DNA of 64,000 bases from Pelagibacterium lentulum (GTDB lineage: Bacteria; Pseudomonadota; Alphaproteobacteria; Rhizobiales; Devosiaceae), in NCBI RefSeq assembly GCF_003992625.1, contig NZ_RZMW01000040.1, positions 61,588 to 125,587 on the forward strand. The letters are read 5' to 3'. This document shows, one piece after another, positions 27,823 through 38,355 of the stretch. Each line of letters starts with the position of its first letter. Position 1 is the stretch's first letter. The notes under the pieces were generated by a model. It was not told the origin of the DNA. It made no database searches and saw only the letters and a program-made list of their open reading frames with translations. The translations under genes were made by a program, and so were the position numbers.

Positions 27823-28578
27823 ATGGTCGATACGTTACGCGCGGATTCGCTGCTCTATCTCGATGGCGTCACCGTCTCGTTCGATGGCTTCAAGGCGCTC
27901 AATTCGCTGTCGCTGGTGGTCAAGCGTGGCGAATTGCAGGCAATCATCGGCCCCAATGGCGCAGGCAAGACCACGATGATGGACATCATCACCGGCAAGA
28001 CGCGCCCTGATACCGGCGAGGTCTATTTCGAAGGATCGGTCGACCTTACCAAAAAGGACGAGACCGAGATCGCCAATATGGGTATCGGGCGCAAGTTTCA
28101 AAAGCCGACGGTTTTTGAAAGCCATACGGTCTGGGACAATATAGAGCTTTCGCTGAAAAAACCGCGCGGGGTGTTTGCCTCGTGGTTTTACGACCGCGAC
28201 GACGAGGATACCGCCCGCATCGGCGAAATCCTCGAGACGGTCCGCCTCACCCATCGCGCCAGCGAATATGCCGCCAATCTTTCGCATGGGCAAAAGCAAT
28301 GGCTCGAGATCGGCATGCTGTTGGCCCAGGACCCCAAGCTGATGCTTGTCGATGAGCCGGTGGCAGGCATGACCGATGCTGAAACCATCGAGACCTCCAA
28401 ACTGCTCAACGAGATTTCCAAAAGCCGCTCGGTGGTGGTTGTCGAGCACGATATGAGCTTTGTACGCGATCTCGATTGCAGGGTGACGTGCCTTGCGGAA
28501 GGCGCGGTGCTGGCACAGGGCTCGCTTGAGCACGTTTCCGCCGATCCGCTCGTCATCGAACGCTATCTGGGGAGGTAA
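27823..28578 (+). CDS. urtD: Urea ABC transporter, ATPase UrtD
   Basis: 251 aa ATPase of the LivG type: Walker A GPNGAGKTT, signature LSHGQKQWLEIG, Walker B LMLVDEPVAGM, H-loop VVVEHDMSFV. The LSHGQ variant of the signature is typical of UrtD. It lies 6 bp after urtC. Confidence 0.97.
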   Translation: MVDTLRADSLLYLDGVTVSFDGFKALNSLSLVVKRGELQAIIGPNGAGKTTMMDIITGKTRPDTGEVYFEGSVDLTKKDETEIANMGIGRKFQKPTVFESHTVWDNIELSLKKPRGVFASWFYDRDDEDTARIGEILETVRLTHRASEYAANLSHGQKQWLEIGMLLAQDPKLMLVDEPVAGMTDAETIETSKLLNEISKSRSVVVVEHDMSFVRDLDCRVTCLAEGAVLAQGSLEHVSADPLVIERYLGR

Positions 28579-28580
28579 GG

Positions 28581-29282
28581 ATGACCACACTTACCGTTGA
28601 AAACATCAACCTCCATTATGGCGCGGCGCAGGCCCTGCGCTCGGTTTCGATTGAGGCAAAGCCTAATGCCATCACTTCGGTTCTGGGCCGCAACGGGGTG
28701 GGGAAATCCTCCCTGCTCCGCGCAGTGACCGGAACGCACCCGATCTCGAGCGGCACCATTCGGCTCGATGATGCCGAACTCAGGAAATCCCCGCCCTATG
28801 CGCGGGCAAGGCTCGGCATTGGCTATGTGCCGCAGGGCCGCGAAATCTTCCCGCTCCTCACGGTGCGCGAAAATCTTTACACCGGCTATGCGCCGCTCAA
28901 GGTCAAGGATCGCACGATACCCGATACGATCTTTGAGCTTTTCCCGGTGCTCAAAACCATGCTCTCGCGGCGCGGGGGCGACCTTTCGGGCGGCCAGCAG
29001 CAGCAATTGGCCATCGGACGTGCGCTTGTGACCCGGCCCAAGGTTCTGGTTCTGGACGAGCCGACCGAGGGTATCCAGCCCTCGATCATCAAGGACATCG
29101 GCCGTGCGCTACAGTTTTTGCGCGACGAGTTGGGCATGACGATCCTGCTGGTCGAACAATATCTCGATTTCTGCCGTGAATTGTCCGATCATATCTATGT
29201 CATGGACCGGGGCGAGATCATGCATTCAGGCCCTGCCTCGGACCTCGACAACCCGCAAGTCAAACGCCATTTGATGGTTTGA
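28581..29282 (+). CDS. urtE: Urea ABC transporter, ATPase UrtE
   Basis: 233 aa ATPase of the LivF type: Walker A GRNGVGKSS, signature LSGGQQQQLAIGRAL, Walker B VLVLDEPTEGIQPS, H-loop LLVEQYLDF. It starts 2 bp after urtD and ends where ureD begins, so transport and hydrolysis genes form one unit. Confidence 0.97.
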   Translation: MTTLTVENINLHYGAAQALRSVSIEAKPNAITSVLGRNGVGKSSLLRAVTGTHPISSGTIRLDDAELRKSPPYARARLGIGYVPQGREIFPLLTVRENLYTGYAPLKVKDRTIPDTIFELFPVLKTMLSRRGGDLSGGQQQQLAIGRALVTRPKVLVLDEPTEGIQPSIIKDIGRALQFLRDELGMTILLVEQYLDFCRELSDHIYVMDRGEIMHSGPASDLDNPQVKRHLMV

Positions 29283-29293
29283 GTTCGCCCCTC

Positions 29294-30130
29294 ATGCTCG
29301 ATACGCCGTCCATCGTCCCCAATGCCCAGCCCCTGCAACGCGCGCAAGGGACCGCAAAAGTCGCGGTCAAGCATCGCGACGGCAAAAGCGTGCTCGACAC
29401 ACTTTATCAGCAGGGCTGCGCCAAGATCCGCATCCCCAAAAGCCAGGGCAATTGGCTCGAAGCGGTGCTGATCAATTCCTCGGGCGGGCTGACGGGCGGC
29501 GACCGGCTTGCATGGGCGGCAGAGGCACAGGCAGACACCCATCTGGTCGTCACCACCCAGGCTTGCGAGCGGGTTTATCGCTCGATCGGCGGACATGCGC
29601 GCGTCACCACCGAACTTGAGATCGGGTCGGGCGCCCGGCTCGACTGGCTGCCGCAGGAAACCATCCTTTTCGAGGCCGCGGCGCTCGACCGCAAACTCGA
29701 TGTCTCAATGGCGGCGGATGCGACGTTTCTCGGACTTGAGGCTGTGATCCTTGGCCGTGAAGCGATGGGCGAGGATGCGATTGCCTCAGCGCTCACCGAT
29801 CGATGGCGCGTGCGCCGGGAGGGACAATTGCTGCACGCCGAAATGACGCGGCTGGAGGCCGGTTGCCTGATCTCGCGCACCAACCACGCCCTGCTCGACA
29901 ATGCGCGGGCCTTCGGCACGCTGTGTTTTATCGGGGAAGATGCCGACCGCAAGGCCGAACAGATCAAGGCCTTGCTCGCTGCCTGCCCCAATGGTGGGGT
30001 CAGCACCATTGGCGACAAGCTCATCGTGCGGGCGCTGGCGGCATCGGGCTATGATTTGCGAAAGGTTTTAATGCCGGTCATTGCCCTGCTTGCAGCAGGA
30101 CAGGCCGTGCCCCGACTTTGGACATTATGA
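29294..30130 (+). CDS. ureD: Urease accessory protein UreD
   Basis: 278 aa from ATG 29294; a TTG at 29279 overlapping the urtE stop is an alternative, and neither has a good ribosome site, so coupling to urtE is likely. Family motifs: [48 protein letters not shown]. UreD with UreF and UreG forms the scaffold that delivers Ni to apo-urease. Confidence 0.95.
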   Translation: MLDTPSIVPNAQPLQRAQGTAKVAVKHRDGKSVLDTLYQQGCAKIRIPKSQGNWLEAVLINSSGGLTGGDRLAWAAEAQADTHLVVTTQACERVYRSIGGHARVTTELEIGSGARLDWLPQETILFEAAALDRKLDVSMAADATFLGLEAVILGREAMGEDAIASALTDRWRVRREGQLLHAEMTRLEAGCLISRTNHALLDNARAFGTLCFIGEDADRKAEQIKALLAACPNGGVSTIGDKLIVRALAASGYDLRKVLMPVIALLAAGQAVPRLWTL

Positions 30131-30146
30131 AGGGAAGATAAGCAGG

Positions 30147-30449
30147 ATGAACCTGACCCCAAGGGAGAAAGACAAGTTACTGGTTTCCATGGCCGCAATG
30201 GTCGCCCGGCGGCGGCTTGAGCGGGGGGTAAAGCTCAATCACCCCGAAGCCATCGCGCTCATTACCGACTTCGTTGTCGAGGGCGCGCGTGACGGACGGC
30301 CCGTGCCCGAACTCATGGAAGCGGGTGCTCATGTCATCACCCGCGATCAGGTGATGGAGGGCATAGCCGATATGATCCACGACATTCAGGTCGAAGCAAC
30401 CTTTCCCGACGGCACCAAACTTGTGACCGTCCATAATCCAATTCGCTAA
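30147..30449 (+). CDS. ureA: Urease gamma subunit
   Basis: 100 aa, exactly the family length, from ATG 30147 ([31 protein letters not shown]); the signature [27 protein letters not shown] and VHNPIR are present. It is structural, part of the (UreABC)3 trimer. Confidence 0.97.
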   Translation: MNLTPREKDKLLVSMAAMVARRRLERGVKLNHPEAIALITDFVVEGARDGRPVPELMEAGAHVITRDQVMEGIADMIHDIQVEATFPDGTKLVTVHNPIR

Positions 30450-30464
30450 GGGGGACATAAACTC

Positions 30465-31070
30465 ATGATAAAACGCATTCTTGCCGCCACCGCCGTTGTG
30501 CTCGCTGCCACGGCACCCGCCTTTGCCCATCTCGATCCGGTCGAGCACGGCTCGTTTGCCGCCGGGTTTACCCACCCGCTTTTTGGCCTCGACCATATTC
30601 TTGCAATGGTCGCCGTGGGTTTATGGGCGGCAAGCATCGGTGCCGGGGAAAATCTGAAAAATGCCATCTGGATCGTACCGGCCGCATTCGTTGTCACAAT
30701 GGCGATTGGCTTTGGAGCCGCCATTATCGGCGTGCCGATGCCCTTCGTTGAGCCGGTTATTCTCGCTTCGGTCATCTTTATCGGCATCATGGTCGCGCTG
30801 GCCCTGCCCTTGCCCGTGCTTGGCGTTGCCGGGGTCGTGGCGTTTTTCGCGTTCTTTCACGGCCATGCCCATGGCGAAGAAATGGGGGACGCTGGCGCGT
30901 GGGGTTATGCGGCCGGATTTGTCGCGGCAACAATCGTGTTGCATGCAGCCGGCGTTGCGCTTGGCCTTCTCGCGGGGCGCCTGCTTGCCGGCGCGCGCGG
31001 TGTCATTTTCACGCGCATCGCCGGTGTCGTTACCGCGCTGGGCGGCATCTGGATAGCAATTGCAGGATAG
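30465..31070 (+). CDS. HupE/UreJ family protein, probable nickel permease
   Basis: 201 aa. A signal peptide ending at AFA-H is followed by the HupE signature [19 protein letters not shown] and five to six hydrophobic segments, with a His-rich loop [14 protein letters not shown]. This family imports Ni2+ (or Co2+) and lies inside many urease and hydrogenase operons; here it sits between ureA and ureB, which fits nickel supply for urease. Confidence 0.92.
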   Translation: MIKRILAATAVVLAATAPAFAHLDPVEHGSFAAGFTHPLFGLDHILAMVAVGLWAASIGAGENLKNAIWIVPAAFVVTMAIGFGAAIIGVPMPFVEPVILASVIFIGIMVALALPLPVLGVAGVVAFFAFFHGHAHGEEMGDAGAWGYAAGFVAATIVLHAAGVALGLLAGRLLAGARGVIFTRIAGVVTALGGIWIAIAG

Positions 31071-31080
31071 GAGGTGCGCC

Positions 31081-31386
31081 ATGATCCCCGGCGAAGTCAT
31101 TACCAAAGGCGGCGAGATCGAACTCAATGCGGGCCGTGAAACGGTCACGCTATCGGTCGCCAATGCAGGTGATCGTCCCATTCAGGTCGGCAGTCACTAT
31201 CATTTTTATGAAACCAATGCCGGTCTGGAGTTCGATCGCGAAAAAGCGCGCGGGTTTCGTCTCGATATTGCCGCTGGCACCGCCGTTCGGTTCGAACCGG
31301 GCCAGAAGCGCGATGTGACGCTGGTTGCAATCGATGGCGATCGCACGATCTTCGGGTTTCGCGGCCAGATCATGGGCGCGCTTTAA
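31081..31386 (+). CDS. ureB: Urease beta subunit
   Basis: 101 aa from ATG 31081 with AGGAGG upstream. Canonical MIPGEV start, then [17 protein letters not shown] and [18 protein letters not shown] structural urease subunit. Unlike most urease operons, ureC does not follow directly: 755 bp and an antisense gene lie between them. Confidence 0.97.
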   Translation: MIPGEVITKGGEIELNAGRETVTLSVANAGDRPIQVGSHYHFYETNAGLEFDREKARGFRLDIAAGTAVRFEPGQKRDVTLVAIDGDRTIFGFRGQIMGAL

Positions 31387-31423
31387 CAGACGATGATGGG
31401 CCGGACACACATTGCTGGCGCAC

Positions 31424-31452
31424 AAAAAAAGCGGGCGGCTAATGCCACCCGC
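31424..31452 (-). terminator. Terminator of the antisense secreted-protein gene
   Basis: On the minus strand GCGGGTGGC pairs with GCC-CCCGC around a 5-nt loop and is followed by seven Ts (31424-31430). On the plus strand the same hairpin has no T-run, so ureB transcripts need not stop here. Confidence 0.75.
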
Positions 31453-31479
31453 TCCATTTCCGTTTCAAAGACCTCTGGA

Positions 31480-31959
31480 TCAGGCGTCAACGAAAACCGT
31501 AACGTGATTTTCGCCTTCGACCCAAATGGCAACAACGTCTTCGGCGCCATAGCCTTCGGCTTCAAGAGCGGCCGTGATTTCGCCATTGGCACCGACATTG
31601 GTCTGAAGCGCCGAAATCTCGGTTTCAAAAGCCGAACGGACATCGGCAAAAGCCGTTGTATCAAATTCTTCGGTGGCTTCGAGATCGGAAATTACCACGA
31701 TTTCGATATTGGCATCTGCGCCAATCGCTTCAAGATCGGCATTGGCCGAGCCCTGCAGTGCTGTCATCAGGTCGGAATATCTGTGCTCACCGGTATCGGC
31801 AGTGGCGTCAACCGACGCATCGACGCCAATCCCGGTGTCTTCGCCAGCTTCGACACCAACGCCGGCATCGACGTCGACATCAAGGTTCTGAGCCGAAATG
31901 GCCAGCGGAGCCGAAAGCGCAAGGGCTGCGCCAAGGGCAAGAGCAGAGAGCTTATTCAT
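31480..31959 (-). CDS. Acidic secreted protein of unknown function, antisense within the urease locus
   Basis: 159 aa. A clear signal peptide (MNKLSALALGAALALSAPLAISA) is followed by a mature chain dominated by Asp, Glu, Ala, Val and Gly with no Lys and only two Arg. It begins with Asp-Val repeats (LDVDVDAGVGVEAGEDTG), and the C-terminal half (IVVISDLEATEEFDTTAFADV.., VVAIWVEGENHVTVFVDA) looks like a folded domain. No Cys. It lies opposite to and between ureB and ureC, with its own terminator. The charge suggests cation binding or a halophile-adapted periplasmic protein; no family was recognised. Confidence 0.75.
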   Translation of the reverse strand: MNKLSALALGAALALSAPLAISAQNLDVDVDAGVGVEAGEDTGIGVDASVDATADTGEHRYSDLMTALQGSANADLEAIGADANIEIVVISDLEATEEFDTTAFADVRSAFETEISALQTNVGANGEITAALEAEGYGAEDVVAIWVEGENHVTVFVDA

Positions 31960-32141
31960 TGGATTTTCTCCATTGTTGAAGGTGTTTTACCATCCCCCGT
32001 GGCAAGCAAAACGACCACCGGCCCGGAAGGTTTCAAGGTCATTTTGTGGCAGGGCGCCATGATTGCGCCCAGTTTGATACGCGTGCGCGAGCAAGCCTTT
32101 TGCCAGCAACGACAATTTCAAGTTCAGTGAGGAGCTGACCC

Positions 32142-33854
<1,713 letters not shown>

Positions 33855-33919
33855 TACCGGTTCACGGTCAGGGCAAATCGGTTTACGGTTTGTGACCCAA
33901 CACGCTCAGGAGACGCGCC

Positions 33920-34297
33920 ATGATCGTTCGCACACTTGCCCTTGCAGGCATGCTCGGCCTTGCCGCCAGCCTTCCGGCCGCAGCCGTGGATACATCCATG
34001 CAACTGGTCTTGACGCTGGATGGACCGGCCCAGCGCGACATCGCGACCTATCAATGCGAGGGCATCGACGATCCCGTCACGGTCCAATATATCAATGCCC
34101 ACCCGATCTTTCTGGCCGTATTGCCGGTCGAGGACGATACGCTGATCTTTGTCGCCACCGTTTCGGGGTCTGGTGTGCGATACGTTTCGGGCCAATATGT
34201 CTGGCACACCAGCGGCGCCGAAGCGCTCCTCATCGACGAGATGGCAGGCGAGGATGCCGACCCCATCGACTGCATTTCCGCAGCCGACATTCCCTAG
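33920..34297 (+). CDS. MliC-like lysozyme inhibitor domain protein
   Basis: 125 aa, signal peptide ending about AAA-V. The mature part matches the MliC/PliC pattern: YQCEG, a run of beta strands with LAVLPVEDDTLIFVATVSGSGVRYVSGQYVWHTSGAEALLID, and a second Cys near the end. Members bind and inhibit C-type lysozyme in the periplasm. The N-terminal region lacks a lipobox, so it is periplasmic or secreted rather than a lipoprotein. It sits between ureC and ureE on the same strand, an unusual passenger in a urease operon. Confidence 0.75.
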   Translation: MIVRTLALAGMLGLAASLPAAAVDTSMQLVLTLDGPAQRDIATYQCEGIDDPVTVQYINAHPIFLAVLPVEDDTLIFVATVSGSGVRYVSGQYVWHTSGAEALLIDEMAGEDADPIDCISAADIP

Positions 34298-34312
34298 GAG
34301 CAGTTGAAGTTT

Positions 34313-34813
34313 ATGCGCGCAATCGACCACGACCATAAAGGCCATCATCGCGGCATCCCGTTTGACAGCGTGGTGCTCGCCCATGACGAGCGTGTGTTGC
34401 GCCGCAAACTTTTGACCACCGCTGGCGGCAATGAAATCCTTGTCGATCTACCCAGCTCGACCCCTTTTGAAACCGGCGACGTTCTGGTGCTCGAAGATGG
34501 CCGCACCGTCGAGGTGATCGCGGGCGCGGAACCGCTTTATGCAATCACCGCCAAAGACAGCCAGCACCTTGCCCAGCTCATCTGGCATATCGGCAATCGC
34601 CATCTGCCCTGCCAGATCGAAATGGAGACCGGTCGCATCCTGATCGGGCGCGATCATGTGATCAAGGACATGCTCGAAGGGCTCGGCGCATCGGTTGTCG
34701 ATGTGGTCGAACCGTTCTCGCCGGTACGCGGGGCCTATGGCGGGCACAGCCATGACCATGGCCACGGGCACCACCATCATCACGGGGATCACCACACCCA
34801 TTCCCATGGCTGA
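34313..34813 (+). CDS. ureE: Urease accessory protein UreE, nickel chaperone
   Basis: 166 aa from ATG 34313; a TTG at 34304 is too close to GGAG to be preferred. The N-domain (DSVVLAHDERVLRRKLLTT) and Ni-binding C-domain (IWHIGNRHLPCQIE) are present, and the tail carries more than a dozen His ([22 protein letters not shown] in two segments), a metal store. It hands Ni to UreG. Its last codons overlap ureF by 8 bp. Confidence 0.96.
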   Translation: MRAIDHDHKGHHRGIPFDSVVLAHDERVLRRKLLTTAGGNEILVDLPSSTPFETGDVLVLEDGRTVEVIAGAEPLYAITAKDSQHLAQLIWHIGNRHLPCQIEMETGRILIGRDHVIKDMLEGLGASVVDVVEPFSPVRGAYGGHSHDHGHGHHHHHGDHHTHSHG

Positions 34814-35486
34814 CCTGGCCGCCCAGATCCGGCTTTTATCCTGGCTCTCGCCAGCCTTTCCCATTGGCGGATTTGCCTATAGCCAGGGCTTTGAAACCGC
34901 GATTGCCAAGGGCGCGATCACAACAATCGAGGATGTTGCCCATTGGGTCGAAGGGCTCTTGCATGCCGGGCCGATCAGGGCCGATGCCATTGCGCTGTCG
35001 CTTTCTGCCCGCGCAGTTTTGCAGGACGATCCGAAGGCTTTTGCCACCATTGCCGAACTTGTGCTGGCGCTTCAGGTTTCTAGCGAGCGCGACAAGGAAA
35101 CCCGCGAGCAGGCACAATCCTTCCTGATTTCCGCGCGTGCCTGGCCCGTTGCCATGCCCGGCTGGCTCACCGAAGCGCTCGCGCGTTCCATCGCCCTGCC
35201 TATTGCCTTTGGTGGCTTGGCAGGTGTTCATGGCATCGATCCGCTTTCCGCCTGCGCGGGCTATATCAATGCCTTTGTCAACCAGCAGATTTCGGTGGCG
35301 ATCCGGCTGGTGCCTCTGGGCCAAAGCGACGGGCTGGCGCTGCTGGCCCGGCTCGAACCCCAAATTGCGGTCCTGGCGCAAAACGCGCATCAGGCCGGTA
35401 TCGATGACATCGGCACGATCGGCTATGGTGCCGATATTGCCAGTCTTACCCATGAAGATTTGAGCGTAAGGATATTCAGATCATGA
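34806..35486 (+). CDS. ureF: Urease accessory protein UreF
   Basis: 226 aa from ATG 34806 ([33 protein letters not shown]), the family N-terminus. All-helical protein, signature [39 protein letters not shown]. It gates UreG GTPase activity in the activation complex. It overlaps ureE upstream and ureG downstream (ATGA). Confidence 0.96.
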   Translation: MADLAAQIRLLSWLSPAFPIGGFAYSQGFETAIAKGAITTIEDVAHWVEGLLHAGPIRADAIALSLSARAVLQDDPKAFATIAELVLALQVSSERDKETREQAQSFLISARAWPVAMPGWLTEALARSIALPIAFGGLAGVHGIDPLSACAGYINAFVNQQISVAIRLVPLGQSDGLALLARLEPQIAVLAQNAHQAGIDDIGTIGYGADIASLTHEDLSVRIFRS

Positions 35487-36121
35487 CTACAAACGGACCT
35501 TTGCGCGTTGGCATTGGCGGGCCGGTCGGCTCGGGAAAGACCACTCTGACCGAAAAACTCTGCAAGGCCATGCGCGCGCAGTATTCGATCGGCGTCATAA
35601 CCAATGACATCTATACCAAGGAAGATGCCATGATGCTGGCACGGCTGCAGGCGCTGCCCGAAGAGCGCATCCTTGGCGTTGAAACCGGGGGCTGCCCCCA
35701 TACGGCAATCCGCGAGGATGCCTCGATCAATTTGCGCGCCATTGCCGAGCTTAATGCCCGCATCCCCGATCTCGATATCGTCTTCATCGAAAGCGGCGGT
35801 GACAATCTGGCGGCAACCTTTTCGCCCGATCTGGCCGATCTGACGCTTTATGTCATTTCGGTCTGTCAGGGTGAGGAAATTCCCCGCAAGGGCGGACCGG
35901 GCATCACCCGCTCGGACATGCTTGTGATTAACAAGGCGGACCTGGCCCCGTATGTCGAAGTGGATCTCGAAATCATGGATCGCGATGCCGCCCATATGCG
36001 GGCAAACAAGCCGCATGTCTTTACAGATCTCAAGCGCAATAGTGGCGTTTCGGAAATCGTTGCCTTTCTTGAAAAGCATGGTGGGTTCGTCCGCGCAGAC
36101 AATGCAGAAGCGCTTTTGTAA
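35483..36121 (+). CDS. ureG: Urease accessory GTPase UreG
   Basis: 212 aa SIMIBI GTPase. P-loop [16 protein letters not shown], the metal motif CPH ([15 protein letters not shown]), [15 protein letters not shown] (Walker B/switch), NKADLAPYV (guanine specificity). It delivers Ni using GTP. It is the last gene of the urea block; no strong terminator follows. Confidence 0.98.
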   Translation: MTTNGPLRVGIGGPVGSGKTTLTEKLCKAMRAQYSIGVITNDIYTKEDAMMLARLQALPEERILGVETGGCPHTAIREDASINLRAIAELNARIPDLDIVFIESGGDNLAATFSPDLADLTLYVISVCQGEEIPRKGGPGITRSDMLVINKADLAPYVEVDLEIMDRDAAHMRANKPHVFTDLKRNSGVSEIVAFLEKHGGFVRADNAEALL

Positions 36122-36189
36122 ATGGCCAATCTGCACGGCCACGCTAACCTCTTATCTGGGTGATTAAATCCTGCTATCATCGCGTCATT

Positions 36190-36654
36190 ATGGATGAATC
36201 CATTCTGTTACGACGTGATCTGACGGTTCCTTTTCCCGAGCCGGTTTGGCCCGAAGGCATAATGCCTGTGCTGTTTTCCCAGTCCATGCTCGAAGAATTG
36301 CATACGCTGTTATCGATCGGTTACACCAAACTGCAAGGCGATGTGCCATCTCTTGAGGTCTGGCAGAACCGGCTGCTGAGCGATCCCGAATTTGATGCTG
36401 AACTGCTCTTTGTCGCGCAGGCTGCCAATGGCGCGCTTGTCGGCTTTGCCCATTGCTGGAATTCGGGGTTCCTCAAAGACATCGTGGTTCATCCGGATTG
36501 GCGCGGCATTGGCATTGGCGAAGCGCTTGTGCTGCGCGTTTTTGAAGCCTGCCGCAACCGCTATCACAAGCAGTGCGAACTCAAGGTCAAACCGGCCAAT
36601 ATCGATGCGGTGCGTTTCTATAAAAAACTCGGCTTTATGAAGGTGCCGAGTTAA
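36190..36654 (+). CDS. GNAT-family N-acetyltransferase
   Basis: 154 aa from ATG 36190. Acetyl-CoA motif A is LKDIVVHPDWRGIGIGEALVLRVFEACR; motif B is ANIDAVRFYKKLGFMKVPS. It lies 68 bp after ureG, possibly on the same transcript by read-through, but has no evident link to urea. The substrate is unknown. Confidence 0.88.
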   Translation: MDESILLRRDLTVPFPEPVWPEGIMPVLFSQSMLEELHTLLSIGYTKLQGDVPSLEVWQNRLLSDPEFDAELLFVAQAANGALVGFAHCWNSGFLKDIVVHPDWRGIGIGEALVLRVFEACRNRYHKQCELKVKPANIDAVRFYKKLGFMKVPS

Positions 36655-36783
36655 GTCCCGCTGTCGTTCTTTCGATAGCAGCCGCCTCAACTCCATTGTC
36701 ATTCCGGCACGCGACGCCGGGCAAGGTATGCGCGCCGTTATCGGTTCTTGCGCGCGTGCTTGCCCCACCCTTTCGGCTATCGT

Positions 36784-36802
36784 CCCCGGGCTTGACCCGG
36801 GG
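36784..36802 (+). repeat. Extragenic palindromic unit 1
   Basis: CCCCGGG, centre CTTGA, CCCGGGG: a 7-bp perfect stem. It shares the core GGGCTTGAyCC with the inverted unit 34 bp downstream. Confidence 0.7.
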
Positions 36803-36835
36803 ATCTCTCTTTGCGGCGTTTGCTTGGGGCACAGA

Positions 36836-36856
36836 CCCGCGGATCAAGCCCGCGGG
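36836..36856 (-). repeat. Extragenic palindromic unit 2 (inverted)
   Basis: CCCGCGG, centre, CCGCGGG. Read on the minus strand it has the same GGGCTTGAyCC core as unit 1, so the pair forms a BIME-like inverted couple. Confidence 0.7.
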
Positions 36857-36973
36857 CGAAATCGGATAGGTCCGTGCTGGGTACCTTGAGCGCGTGATGA
36901 TTTCGCAATTGCCCGACACCGACGAGGCAAAGCCGAGGACCCCGTGCGACGTTTCGCGCGCCCCGCCCCCCCC

Positions 36974-37276
36974 CTACGCGGCGCGCTTTAATTGCGTTTT
37001 CGAGGTTGGGTCTGCAGTGTCACAATCGGTTCTGTTCAATCGATGGGCCGGAGACATACGCGCGGGCATCGCGCCCACACTTTCATATCGGTCGGTTTTC
37101 CAGTCATAAATCGAAAGTGGCGCGCCGTTGCATGCAGCGCGCCAGGCCAGCGCCCGCATCGTCTCCCCATCGATGCCAAGATCGGCTCTAAGATGCCGGT
37201 CGAGATGCTCCAACTCCCTTATGGTCTGGTAATAGCGCCACCAGACGCCGATCAGACCCAATGTCCATTTCAACAT
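36974..37276 (-). CDS. DUF1127 (YjiS-like) small protein
   Basis: 100 aa from ATG 37276, 8 bp after AAGGAG (an ATG six bases earlier is too close). The DUF1127 core is RYYQTIRELEHLDRHLRADLGID, giving an amphipathic helix and the Arg/Leu-rich motif; the N-terminus has a Trp-rich hydrophobic stretch. Most members are about 50-70 aa, so the C-terminal extension of about 55 residues is unusual. DUF1127 proteins are RNA-binding or phosphate/small-RNA-linked regulators in some alphaproteobacteria; the role here is unknown. A C9 run directly follows the stop codon. Confidence 0.8.
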   Translation of the reverse strand: MLKWTLGLIGVWWRYYQTIRELEHLDRHLRADLGIDGETMRALAWRAACNGAPLSIYDWKTDRYESVGAMPARMSPAHRLNRTDCDTADPTSKTQLKRAA

Positions 37277-37464
37277 GTTCATATCTCCTTGCCGATTGGC
37301 ACGCGCGCGCAAGCCGCCGCCAAGGCGGGATCGGACCAGGCATCGCTATGCCGCAAAATCTGAAAAGCGATCCAGGGCATTAGCCCTTGGATGATCCCAC
37401 AATTGCATAAACGCCTGCGCCCATGCTACGCACAGGATCGCAACAGCTTTTTCGAAAATGAAAA

Positions 37465-38346
37465 ATGGACGAGAATTGGGACGATTTGCGGCTATTCCTT
37501 GCCGTCAGCCGCCTCGGCGGGCTGAGCGCGGCGCAGGAGAAAACCGGTCTGTCTCCGGCAACGCTGGGGCGCCGGATCACCGCGCTTGAACGCCAGATCG
37601 GGGTGCCGCTTTTTGTGCGCCGTCAGACCGGTTATGTGCTGACCGAGGCCGGGCAGGATCTTCTGGCCCATGCCGAAGAGGTGGAGCGCGCCATGCTCGT
37701 GGTTGCACGCTGGCGTGAAGGCACCCAGACCCAGCGCAGTGTCCGGCTTTCCGCCGGCAATTGGACCACCGATTTTCTGGTGCGCAATATCGATGCGGTC
37801 TGGACGTCTGACGACCCGGCCATAGAATTTGTCATGGCCAATGCCCGCATCGATATTGGCCACAGGGCCGCCGATATCGGCATCCGCAATGCGCGTCCCA
37901 CCGATCCGCATATGGCCGGGCGCAAGGTCGGCAGCGTCGCTTTCGCGCTATACGGCACACTGGAGCAAAGCCCGGACAGTTCCATCGTCGGGCTATCAGG
38001 AGACACCTCCACCTCGCCGTCGGCTCGCTGGATGGCGGCGCAGCTCGGCCATAAGATGCGGTTACGCGGCAATGGCGTGCATGCGGTGCGCGAACTTGTG
38101 GCGCAGGGCGCCGGGCTTTCGGTTCTGCCATGCTTTATCGGAGACGAGGACGCGCGTCTGTGCCGGATGGGGCCGGTCATCGCAGATCTGAGCACCGAGC
38201 AATGGCTGGTCGCCCATCACGATGAACGTCACAGCCCGCCGATCCGCCGCGTGATCGAAAAACTTGTGACCCTGTTCGATGAAGCTGGTCCGCTGTTTTC
38301 GGGCCAGAGGCCCGGGGCCATTCACCCGGAGGCCGAACAGGGGTAA
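37465..38346 (+). CDS. LysR-family transcriptional regulator
   Basis: 293 aa. The N-terminal helix-turn-helix (WDDLRLFLAVSRLGGLSAAQEKTGLSPATLGRRITALERQIGVPLFVRR) is typical of LysR, followed by a periplasmic-binding-like effector domain (ALYGTLEQ.., GAGLSVLPCFIGDE). It is divergent from the DUF1127 gene and 9 bp before mmcB. The target is not evident. Confidence 0.92.
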   Translation: MDENWDDLRLFLAVSRLGGLSAAQEKTGLSPATLGRRITALERQIGVPLFVRRQTGYVLTEAGQDLLAHAEEVERAMLVVARWREGTQTQRSVRLSAGNWTTDFLVRNIDAVWTSDDPAIEFVMANARIDIGHRAADIGIRNARPTDPHMAGRKVGSVAFALYGTLEQSPDSSIVGLSGDTSTSPSARWMAAQLGHKMRLRGNGVHAVRELVAQGAGLSVLPCFIGDEDARLCRMGPVIADLSTEQWLVAHHDERHSPPIRRVIEKLVTLFDEAGPLFSGQRPGAIHPEAEQG

Positions 38347-38355
38347 AATCGCATC

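Larger units (their letters stand above)
36655..36973. other. 319-bp intergenic region with palindromic repeats
   Basis: No gene is supported. It holds two palindromic units in inverted order (36784-36802, 36836-36856) and ends in a run of nine C (36966-36974) abutting the stop codon of the DUF1127 gene. The units are like the GGGCTTGAcCC extragenic repeats frequent in Hyphomicrobiales. Confidence 0.6.
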
